6,214 nt of DNA, taken from assembly GCA_937895775.1 (NCBI GenBank), contig CALBLD010000340.1:1-6214 (forward strand), in the 5' to 3' direction. A program made the translations under genes and the position numbers. Below are positions 1-4,949 of the stretch, in pieces; the stretch's first letter is position 1; each line of letters opens with the position of its first letter. The notes under the pieces were generated by a model. It saw nothing but the letters and a program-made list of their open reading frames with translations, searched no databases and was not told the DNA's origin. The DNA comes from an uncultured Clostridia bacterium (GTDB taxonomy: Bacteria; Bacillota; Clostridia; Oscillospirales; CAG-272).

Positions 1-31
1 CGGGGTAAACGGCGGAACGGTCATATGAAAT

Positions 32-712
32 TTATTTTTCCACAATAATCCCGCCGGGGATTTTCCCTATTATTACCGATTCGGAAAGCGGTATTTTTAC
101 AGATTCAATGAAGTTTGCGTTATAACCCATGCACACAAGCGTCACATCGGCGATGACCGTCATGACTATTTTGTGGCTTATTTGATTGATTCCCGCCTCG
201 CACAGCTCGCTGCTTACATCTGTTGTAAAGCAGACGTACGACTCGGTACGGAATCTGAGTCGGAAGCCTCTTCCCGACATATAATCACCTCCGACAAGCG
301 TGCCGATCGGCAGACTCACATATATATTTCCGAGTTTTTTCACCGTTTCGTTTACCGCATAGAGACCCTTGCGGCCGGAAATTTTCACAGATACCGTATC
401 GGCTGAGACCGCCGCTATCGTGCGGTCCTCACCATAGCTGATTCTGTTGAAATCGGTACTGTCAAGCGAAGCTATCGCCTCGGTTGCGCTCTCGGTTATC
501 GCTCTTACAATCTCGCCTCTTGCCATTTTGACAGCCGCTGCGGATGCTTTCGGTGCCGACTTTTTATACACAACAGCCGACCACACAAACACCAGTGCGA
601 GTGCGAGAAAAACAGGTGCCGACTGTCTGAAAAAATACGCCGCCTTCTTCATAACGGTCGCCGCAAATCTGCGGTATTCGAAAGCAAATCTGCCCGTTAT
701 CGGATTTTTCAA
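32..712 (-). CDS. yunB: Sporulation protein YunB
   Basis: Predicted 226-residue membrane-anchored protein of the YunB sporulation family; in Bacillus subtilis yunB belongs to the mother-cell sigma-E regulon and its molecular role is unknown. Seen here: a basic N-terminus, one hydrophobic segment at about residues 32-49, then an extracytoplasmic domain. That domain carries family signatures: LPIGTLVGG with GRG (134-149), SSELCEAGINQISHKI (167-182), and a C-terminal stretch ending SESVIIGKIPG. The start is TTG at 712, not the upstream ATG at 766, because AAAGGAG lies 8 bases before the TTG and the upstream start would fall inside the promoter. Length is slightly shorter than the B. subtilis protein (about 250 residues). 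The gene is divergent from the GH43 gene. Family assignment is by recognised motifs and is fairly sure; precise function is not known. Confidence 0.9.
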   Translation of the reverse strand: MKNPITGRFAFEYRRFAATVMKKAAYFFRQSAPVFLALALVFVWSAVVYKKSAPKASAAAVKMARGEIVRAITESATEAIASLDSTDFNRISYGEDRTIAAVSADTVSVKISGRKGLYAVNETVKKLGNIYVSLPIGTLVGGDYMSGRGFRLRFRTESYVCFTTDVSSELCEAGINQISHKIVMTVIADVTLVCMGYNANFIESVKIPLSESVIIGKIPGGIIVEK

Positions 713-720
713 CCGTATAT

Positions 721-727
721 CTCCTTT
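721..727 (-). promoter_or_regulatory. Ribosome-binding site of yunB (AAAGGAG)
   Basis: AAAGGAG on the minus strand ends 8 bases before TTG at 712. This spacing is ideal and decides in favour of the TTG start over an in-frame ATG 18 codons upstream, which has no comparable site. Confidence 0.8.
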
Positions 728-743
728 CACTGTCTTTTGTTTT

Positions 744-770
744 ATGGTATGCAGGCGGATTGTCAAGTAT
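744..770 (-). promoter_or_regulatory. Sigma-E-like (mother-cell sporulation) promoter of yunB
   Basis: On the minus strand ATA (770-768) is followed after 16 bases by CATACCAT (751-744). The sigma-E consensus is roughly ATA, 16-18 bases, CATACANT, so only one conserved -10 base differs. The same -10 also fits the sigma-K form CATANNNTA (CATACCATA). Transcription would begin near 738, giving a leader of about 25 bases before the yunB start. This agrees with known sigma-E control of yunB in Bacillus. A TTGACA at 766-761 lies inside the spacer; its best -10 partner (TAAAAC, 16 bases on) is poorer, so a sigma-A promoter is less likely. Confidence 0.55.
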
Positions 771-794
771 TCTGACGAAAAAATGGCATTTCTA

Positions 795-823
795 TTGAAT
801 TATTTCAAAAAATATGATATAAT
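795..823 (+). promoter_or_regulatory. Sigma-A-type promoter of the GH43-guaA unit
   Basis: TTGAAT (795-800), a 17-base AT-rich spacer, and a perfect TATAAT (818-823). Transcription would start at about 829-831, some 40 bases before the GH43 start codon. It is the strongest housekeeping-type promoter visible in the window and points away from yunB. Confidence 0.75.
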
Positions 824-837
824 CGACAGAGGTAACA

Positions 838-876
838 ATGCAAAACAGATTTATCGGGAGCAAACAAACGATATGA
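838..876 (+). CDS. Possible 12-residue leader ORF before the GH43 gene
   Basis: An ATG at 838, preceded by AGAGG (828-832) at 5 bases, opens a 12-codon frame reading MQNRFIGSKQTI. Its TGA stop (874-876) overlaps the GH43 start in the arrangement ATGA. This could couple leader translation to the downstream start. Against it, the predicted transcription start (about 830) would cut into its ribosome-binding site, and such short ORFs arise easily by chance. No regulatory codon run is visible. Confidence 0.2.
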   Translation: MQNRFIGSKQTI

Positions 877-1778
877 AGCTTAACATCGACAGAAAAGATC
901 TTTCACAGCCCGATCCGTATGTGATATCGGACGGCGGCAGATATTACATGTATTCCACCGGGGCGGACGGAATACAGCTCTACATCAGCGACAACATGAT
1001 TGACTGGAAATACAGCGGACTCTGCAGAAAAAGCGAGCGCGAAAAGGAATACTGGGCTCCTTCGGTTATAAAATACGGTTCGCTTTTCTACATGTACTAC
1101 TCGTCAATGGAAAAGGATGAGGTTGATGTTCACAAGGAGCAGATCCGTGTGGCGGTATGCGATCGTCCCGACGGCGAATTTATTCTGCTCGGCAATCTTA
1201 CCGTTCCGTTTTCAATCGATCCGCATGTCATAAAGAACAGCGAGGGGCTGTACATAATTTACAGCATCAACGATTATCAGGCGGAACGTGCCGGAACGCT
1301 TATCGTAATCGACAAGATGATCTCTCCGACACAAACCGCAAACGACCCGAAGGTAGCAGTCCGCGCGACGCTCGACGAAGAAATTTTCATGCGTGACAGA
1401 TTCTTCAAGGGTCAGCACTGGCACACCATTGAAGGCGGCTTCTATTTCAGAGACGGCAATTATCATTACATCATGTACTCGGGCAACTGCTACATGAATG
1501 AAAATTATTTTATCGGCTATTCGGTTGCATACGGCGATACCGACGATCTTACAAGCCTTACTTTCAGGAAATATCCGGATGAGAACACCTATTGCCCGTT
1601 CAAGCGCAAAGGGAACGGCGAGGAAGGAACGGGGCACAACAGCGTTCTCATCGAAAACGGTCACTACTACATGTTCTACCATGCACGCGTTGCGGGAGCT
1701 CCCGCTTCTGACGATGACACACGCAGAGCGTATATGGCGGAAATCAAACCCGAAAACGGAATACTGAAATCAGTCTGA
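873..1778 (+). CDS. Cytoplasmic GH43-type glycosidase (five-bladed beta-propeller)
   Basis: Predicted 301-residue glycoside hydrolase of the GH43 type, a family that mainly attacks xylo- and arabino-oligosaccharides using an Asp base, a second Asp and a Glu acid on a five-bladed propeller. Candidate residues are D14 in SQPDPYV, D116 in SIDPHV and E187 in HTIEGGF. YWAPSV (60-65) and GTGHNSV (252-258, with a possible metal or water-binding His255) are also typical. Blade repeats appear as recurring G-x-YYMYY/YIMYS strands. There is no signal peptide, so it probably acts inside the cell on imported oligosaccharides. The start at 873 has GGGAG 12 bases upstream, rather far. The frame is open further upstream to 447, but that part overlaps yunB and the promoter and lacks family sequence. 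guaA follows after 28 bases with no terminator. Substrate cannot be assigned, and no transporter gene is present in the window. Confidence 0.85.
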   Translation: MKLNIDRKDLSQPDPYVISDGGRYYMYSTGADGIQLYISDNMIDWKYSGLCRKSEREKEYWAPSVIKYGSLFYMYYSSMEKDEVDVHKEQIRVAVCDRPDGEFILLGNLTVPFSIDPHVIKNSEGLYIIYSINDYQAERAGTLIVIDKMISPTQTANDPKVAVRATLDEEIFMRDRFFKGQHWHTIEGGFYFRDGNYHYIMYSGNCYMNENYFIGYSVAYGDTDDLTSLTFRKYPDENTYCPFKRKGNGEEGTGHNSVLIENGHYYMFYHARVAGAPASDDDTRRAYMAEIKPENGILKSV

Positions 1779-1793
1779 AATAAAAAAAACAAC

Positions 1794-1798
1794 GGAGG
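1794..1798 (+). promoter_or_regulatory. Ribosome-binding site of guaA (GGAGG)
   Basis: GGAGG lies 8 bases before ATG 1807 in the short gap after the GH43 stop. It fixes the guaA start and shows that the protein truly begins without a glutaminase domain instead of being cut by an assembly error upstream. Confidence 0.85.
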
Positions 1799-1806
1799 AA
1801 CAAAAA

Positions 1807-2787
1807 ATGCAGAACAATGTGCGTCCGGAAACAATGAAACGGATCAACAACAAGGAGCTGGCAGAAGAGTTTATTGCCGGACAGATCGGCGAGCTTCGTA
1901 CTCAGATAGGTGACAAAAAGGTGCTTCTCGCACTGTCGGGCGGTGTCGATTCATCGGTAGTTGCCGCTCTTCTCATCAAAGCCATCGGCAAACAGCTCGT
2001 ATGCGTACACGTCAACCACGGGTTGCTCCGCAAGGGCGAGCCGGAGCAGGTCATTGAAGTATTCAGAAATCAGATGGATGCGAATCTTATTTATGTAGAC
2101 GCCTCCGAACGCTTTCTGAACAAGCTTGCGGGAGTCTCCGAACCCGAGAAAAAGCGCAAAATAATCGGTGCGGAATTCATCCGCGTATTTGAGGAAGAAG
2201 CACGCAAGCTTGACGGAATCGACTTCCTTGCACAGGGTACGATCTATCCCGACATTCTCGAATCGGGTCCCGTAAAGGCGCACCACAATGTCGGCGGTCT
2301 TCCCGACGATCTTAAATTCAGCCTTGTCGAGCCGCTGAAATTCCTGTTCAAGGACGAGGTACGCGTTGTCGGGAAGTATCTCGGTCTTCCCGACTCAATG
2401 GTCAACCGTCAACCGTTCCCCGGACCGGGTCTCGGAGTACGCTGTCTCGGTGCGATCACGCGCGACCGTCTTGAAGCGGTACGGGAATCGGACGCAATAC
2501 TGCGTGAGGAATTTGCCAAGGCAGGACTTGCGGGCAAGGTATGGCAGTACTTTACCGTTGTTCCGGACATGAAATCGGTCGGAATATCGAACGGCGCACG
2601 CACCTTTGCCTATCCCGTGATAATCCGTGCGGTAAACACGATCGACGCAATGACCGCAACCGTCGAAGATGTTCCCTTCGCACTCCTTTGCCGGATCACC
2701 GAAAGAATCACGCACGAGGTCGAAGGTGTAAACCGTGTTCTCTATGATCTGACACCCAAGCCCACCGGAACGATCGAGTGGGAATAA
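1807..2787 (+). CDS. guaA: GMP synthase, stand-alone ATP-pyrophosphatase subunit
   Basis: Predicted to make GMP from XMP, ATP and ammonia, the last step of guanine nucleotide synthesis, in the cytoplasm. The 326-residue protein covers only the C-terminal two-thirds of the usual bacterial enzyme (about 510-525 residues). The PP-loop SGGVDSS is at 44-50, followed by VNHGLLRKGE, KKRKIIGAEF, FLAQGTIYPDILESG, HHNVGGLPDDL, RQPFPGPGLGVR and the dimerisation domain ending LTPKPTGTIEWE, where the canonical end is SKPPATIEWE. The N-terminal class I glutamine amidotransferase (about 190-200 residues, with a catalytic Cys) is absent, and upstream DNA is the complete GH43 gene. A separate glutaminase partner elsewhere, as in archaeal two-subunit enzymes, or direct ammonia use is therefore implied. 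The loop between ESG and HHNVGG looks shorter than in relatives I recall. There is no own promoter in the 28-base gap, so it is probably co-transcribed with GH43. The active-site motifs are intact. Confidence 0.92.
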   Translation: MQNNVRPETMKRINNKELAEEFIAGQIGELRTQIGDKKVLLALSGGVDSSVVAALLIKAIGKQLVCVHVNHGLLRKGEPEQVIEVFRNQMDANLIYVDASERFLNKLAGVSEPEKKRKIIGAEFIRVFEEEARKLDGIDFLAQGTIYPDILESGPVKAHHNVGGLPDDLKFSLVEPLKFLFKDEVRVVGKYLGLPDSMVNRQPFPGPGLGVRCLGAITRDRLEAVRESDAILREEFAKAGLAGKVWQYFTVVPDMKSVGISNGARTFAYPVIIRAVNTIDAMTATVEDVPFALLCRITERITHEVEGVNRVLYDLTPKPTGTIEWE

Positions 2788-2806
2788 AAAAGTGACATAG
2801 CACAAG

Positions 2807-2850
2807 CAGTGCGCCTTGTGCGGGATGAAAATCCCACGCAGGGCGCGCTG
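2807..2850 (+). terminator. 44-base near-perfect hairpin with GAAA loop after guaA
   Basis: Arms 2807-2826 and 2831-2850 pair at 19 of 20 positions, counting three G-T wobbles; only C2821 and A2836 mismatch. The loop is GAAA, a GNRA-type tetraloop. It starts 19 bases after the guaA stop and is followed by a T-rich but interrupted stretch (2851-2870). It probably terminates the GH43-guaA transcript or stabilises its 3' end. The tail is weaker than a classical intrinsic terminator. A second pairing, GCACAAG (2800-2806) with CTTGTGC (2815-2821), would disrupt it. Confidence 0.55.
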
Positions 2851-2998
2851 TCTTAATTTCTGTATCTTTTCCGTACCGACGGCGGCAGATATCATCAGCA
2901 GTACAAAGAATACGTGTGCTTCAAAGAGAGGGTTCCGCCCTTATCATCTCTTTTGTCTCGGTCATCACGCCGTCCGGAACCGGCGTGCGGCTTTACGC
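2851..2998 (+). other. Gene-free stretch with several potential RNA hairpins
   Basis: No convincing gene lies between guaA and the sigma factor gene; the gap is about 310 bases. Beyond the hairpin at 2807-2850 this stretch contains AAAGAGA (2923-2929) pairing with TCTCTTT (2947-2953) around GGG-TTCCG-CCC (2930-2940). It also contains GACGGCG (2878-2884), which can pair with CGCCGTC (2968-2974). Open frames cross it on both strands, but none has a ribosome-binding site or recognisable protein sequence. It may be an untranslated structured RNA, a repeat remnant or plain spacer. Confidence 0.35.
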
Positions 2999-3008
2999 TT
3001 GCTTTTTT
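2966..3008 (+). terminator. Weak terminator-like hairpin and T-run
   Basis: CACGCCG (2966-2972) and CGGCGTG (2981-2987) form a perfect 7-bp GC-rich stem around an 8-base loop. A run of six T (3003-3008) follows only after 15 further bases, so it is not a standard intrinsic terminator. It overlaps the alternative pairing of 2968-2974 with 2878-2884. Confidence 0.25.
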
Positions 3009-3027
3009 CTTCACATTATGGTAAAAT
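2999..3027 (+). promoter_or_regulatory. Extended -10 promoter upstream of the sigma factor gene
   Basis: TAAAAT (3022-3027) is preceded by TGG, giving the extended -10 form TGN. TTGCTT (2999-3004) sits 17 bases upstream as a weak -35. It would give basal, housekeeping transcription of the sigma operon starting near 3034. Confidence 0.45.
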
Positions 3028-3050
3028 ACACACATATTCATGACAATTTC

Positions 3051-3079
3051 TGTAACGATTTCGGAATTATGCAGTCTTA
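3051..3079 (+). promoter_or_regulatory. ECF-type, probably autoregulatory, promoter
   Basis: TGTAAC (3051-3056), a 17-base spacer and GTCTTA (3074-3079) match the general form of ECF promoters, an AAC-containing -35 and a GTC-containing -10. It lies directly before the ECF sigma gene, where such factors usually activate themselves. Transcription would begin near 3084-3086, right at the ribosome-binding site, so the leader would be very short. Confidence 0.6.
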
Positions 3080-3085
3080 CAGGTG

Positions 3086-3093
3086 AAGGGAGG
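3086..3093 (+). promoter_or_regulatory. Ribosome-binding site of the sigma factor gene (AAGGGAGG)
   Basis: AAGGGAGG ends 7 bases before an in-frame GTG at 3101. It rules out the in-frame GTG at 3083, which lies ahead of this site, and the ATG at 3099, which is out of frame. Confidence 0.75.
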
Positions 3094-3100
3094 CGAAAAT

Positions 3101-3577
3101 GTGCCTGACTTTGAGAGAATTTATATCGAAAACCGCGACTTCATTTACAAATATCTGCGAAAGCTGACGCACAACGACTCCATTTCGGAAGAACTTACGC
3201 AGGAAACTTTTTACCGTGCATACATGAATATCAGCTCACTTCGTGAACCTGAGAAAGCTCCGTCGTGGCTATGCACGATCGCACGAAACACCTGTTACTC
3301 GTATTACAGCCGTGAAAAACATTCGGTTCCGATCGACGAAGAGGAATCGATTACGGCTTCCGACAACACCGAGGACACTGTAATCACGGGTATTCTCTCA
3401 AAGAAGGCACTGGTGCATTTACACGAGCTTGAAGAGCCGTACAAAGAGGTTTTCATGCTTGCGGTATTCGCCGGACTTTCGCTGAGTGATATCAGCAAGA
3501 TGTTCGGAAAAAGCGAAAGCTGGGCACGGGTGACATTTTACCGTGCAAAACAAAAATTATCCGAAAGAATGAGGTAA
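3101..3577 (+). CDS. ECF-type RNA polymerase sigma factor
   Basis: Predicted 158-residue ECF (group 4) sigma factor that directs RNA polymerase to a small regulon when released by its anti-sigma factor. Region 2 spans about residues 4-73: FERIYIENRDFIYKYL, the core-binding ISEELTQETFYRAY (28-41) and the DNA-opening segment with SWLCTIARNTCYSYYSREK (55-73). An acidic linker (79-92, rich in D and E) leads to region 4 at about 104-155, with a helix-turn-helix at about 127-148 (LSLSDISKMFGKSESWARVTFYRAK). There is no region 1 or 3, as expected for the class. The GTG start is fixed by AAGGGAGG 7 bases upstream. The anti-sigma gene begins 4 bases after the stop, so translation is probably coupled. 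Both a housekeeping and an ECF-type promoter lie upstream, suggesting self-activation. The inducing signal is unknown. Confidence 0.93.
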   Translation: MPDFERIYIENRDFIYKYLRKLTHNDSISEELTQETFYRAYMNISSLREPEKAPSWLCTIARNTCYSYYSREKHSVPIDEEESITASDNTEDTVITGILSKKALVHLHELEEPYKEVFMLAVFAGLSLSDISKMFGKSESWARVTFYRAKQKLSERMR

Positions 3578-3581
3578 CAAA

Positions 3582-4211
3582 ATGGATTGCTCTATCATCG
3601 GGGATCTTATCCCTCTTTACATCGACGGTTGTTGCAGCAAGGAAAGTGCCGACGCAGTAAAAACGCACATTGAGCACTGCGCGGCATGCAGAGAGCTTTT
3701 TGAAAAGATGAAAACAACTCCGGTGCAGGTTACAACCGAATACAAACCGAAAAAACTGAGCAGAATATCCGAACGGTGGGCTGCCGTTCTGCAAGCCGTT
3801 CTGCTCTGGATATCGTTTGCGGCAATCACTGTCGGAGTCTCGCTTGAGGCATCGACTCCGACAGGACTGGCAAACGGATTCTGGGCGAACACGCTGGTTG
3901 TTCCGGCAACCGGATTTATGCTTTCTCTGACAAACTGGTTCTTTATAAGGTTATACAAAAACCGAACCGTTTTTTCGGTATGCTCCATGCTCATAACGCT
4001 TTTTATTTCGGCATGTGCCTTCATATGGACGACATTTCACTATGATCCCGTGCTTTTCATTGTACTGAAAAATTTTAATCCGAACGAAATACTGCAGACA
4101 TTGCGATATCTGCTGATCTTCAAAGGCAACGGATACCTTCTTACCGCGCTTCTATGCATTTTATCCGCATATCTGTCCCGACTGTATGCAAAGCTTTGCG
4201 GAAAGGAGTGA
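3582..4211 (+). CDS. Zinc-finger membrane anti-sigma factor
   Basis: Predicted 209-residue partner that holds the upstream sigma factor at the membrane until a signal arrives. The N-terminal cytoplasmic part is a zf-HC2/ZAS domain: MDCSIIGDLIPLYIDG, then H29-x3-C33-x2-C36 as zinc ligands, with Cys3 as a likely fourth. Cys17 and Cys18 are extra cysteines, so redox sensitivity is possible but not shown. Four hydrophobic segments follow at about 66-86, 101-122, 130-152 and 184-202. More than one transmembrane helix is common in the clostridial forms of this family. The ATG at 3582 has GAGG 7 bases upstream overlapping the sigma gene end, which indicates coupled translation and balanced amounts of the two proteins. 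No protease-cleavage motif can be recognised. Confidence 0.88.
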   Translation: MDCSIIGDLIPLYIDGCCSKESADAVKTHIEHCAACRELFEKMKTTPVQVTTEYKPKKLSRISERWAAVLQAVLLWISFAAITVGVSLEASTPTGLANGFWANTLVVPATGFMLSLTNWFFIRLYKNRTVFSVCSMLITLFISACAFIWTTFHYDPVLFIVLKNFNPNEILQTLRYLLIFKGNGYLLTALLCILSAYLSRLYAKLCGKE

Positions 4212-4220
4212 CCTTTTCTG

Positions 4221-4910
4221 TTGAAACGTGCGTACACCTTTATGACCGTCATTCTGTCTTTGCTCATGACTTTTCCGCCGCTTTTACGCATTACGGTTTT
4301 TCTGCTCGGCTACAGGGTCGAATGTATCCGCACTTACGGACTGACTTTTGTCATAGCGGTCTTTTCCGCATCGACACTGATCGTCGGGCTCGGGGCATCA
4401 GAAAGAAACATCGGAAGAGTGAGCGGTCAGCTTTCGGTTTTGCTCACACCTCTGTCTGTCATATATTCATTGTCACTTTATCAAAAAAGCGGCATTTCCG
4501 CAGAAGCGGTATGCCTTACGGCAACCGTCATTTGTTCGGCGGTCATATCGGTTGTTTGCGGACGACCGCAAATTTTAAAAGCGATCATGCTTACCGTTTC
4601 TGCCATCTCCGTCCTACCGATTTTGGCTTCACTTGTCATAGGCAGTGCTTTAGCCGACATACGCACAGTTGTAAAAAGCCGTGACCTGCCCGGCGGACGC
4701 TATCGTATTGAGGTAGTTGACAGCGATCAGGGTGCGCTCGGCGGAAACACGCTTATCTATCTTTGCACACGTCAGGAGATCGGGGTTCTTTTTTTCCGTA
4801 TAAAAGAAAAGCCGAAACTTATATACACCGGAGATTACGGAGAATGGGAAAGCAGTGATTTTGACGAAACAATTGACAAAGTCATAAACGAAACAGTTTA
4901 CAAGCAATAA
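4221..4910 (+). CDS. Membrane protein with DUF5412-like C-terminal domain
   Basis: Predicted 229-residue protein of unknown function, third gene of the ECF sigma operon. About five hydrophobic segments are seen (roughly 6-30, 39-58, 68-87, 94-113 and 118-144). A soluble domain of about 80 residues follows, beginning LPGGRYRIEVVDSDQGALGGNT (156-177) and continuing with VLFFRIKEKPKLIYTGDYGEW. This SDQGALGG and KP-x-x-IYxGDYGEW pattern resembles DUF5412-type proteins of Firmicutes, from memory and without a database check. The start is probably TTG 4221; GGAG lies 12 bases upstream inside the end of the anti-sigma gene, which is a long spacing. The only other nearby options are CTG 4218 or ATG 4242, neither better. 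The operon position suggests it is a target or sensor component of the sigma system. The terminator hairpin begins inside its last two codons. Confidence 0.75.
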   Translation: MKRAYTFMTVILSLLMTFPPLLRITVFLLGYRVECIRTYGLTFVIAVFSASTLIVGLGASERNIGRVSGQLSVLLTPLSVIYSLSLYQKSGISAEAVCLTATVICSAVISVVCGRPQILKAIMLTVSAISVLPILASLVIGSALADIRTVVKSRDLPGGRYRIEVVDSDQGALGGNTLIYLCTRQEIGVLFFRIKEKPKLIYTGDYGEWESSDFDETIDKVINETVYKQ

Positions 4911-4942
4911 TTGCGGAAGGGTCATTCCCTTCCGCAATTATT
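4906..4942 (+). terminator. Perfect 16-bp terminator between convergent operons
   Basis: AATAATTGCGGAAGGG (4906-4921) and its exact complement (4927-4942) flank the 5-base loop TCATT. On the plus strand it is followed by TACGTTTTTATTC, giving a T-run for the sigma operon. The stem includes the TAA stop of the preceding gene (4908-4910). It lies 7 bases past the comF stop on the other strand, where the tail is less T-rich, so it probably works in both directions but better on the plus strand. Confidence 0.88.
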
Positions 4943-4949
4943 TACGTTT

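Noticed and set aside
1..24. Possible start of another minus-strand gene (ATG at 24)
   Set aside because: Only eight codons are visible and no good ribosome-binding site precedes it; nothing can be supported in these 31 bases.
713..766. Longer yunB start at ATG 766
   Set aside because: It would translate through the promoter and binding-site region; AAAGGAG is correctly spaced only for TTG 712.
447..872. Upstream open extension of the GH43 frame (142 extra codons)
   Set aside because: It overlaps yunB on the other strand and the promoter at 795-823, has no family sequence, and GH43 similarity begins only at 873.
1212..1682. 156-codon minus-strand frame inside the GH43 gene
   Set aside because: Antisense shadow of a gene with clear catalytic motifs; no recognisable product.
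1779..1806. Purine riboswitch ahead of guaA
   Set aside because: The gap is only 28 bases, far too short for an aptamer, and no purine-riboswitch core is seen there.
2816..3043. 75-codon open frame in the gap after guaA
   Set aside because: It begins inside a hairpin at a TTG without a ribosome-binding site, is rich in Arg, Cys and Ser as random frames often are, and ends across the sigma promoter. A search for the peptide in other genomes could change this.
2788..3100. Insertion sequence or CRISPR remnant in the largest gap
   Set aside because: No direct-repeat series, terminal inverted repeats with target duplications or transposase fragments were found; only local hairpins.
4154..4684. 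176-codon plus-strand frame overlapping the anti-sigma and membrane protein genes
   Set aside because: His- and Arg-rich shadow frame crossing two well-supported genes; no binding site or family motif.
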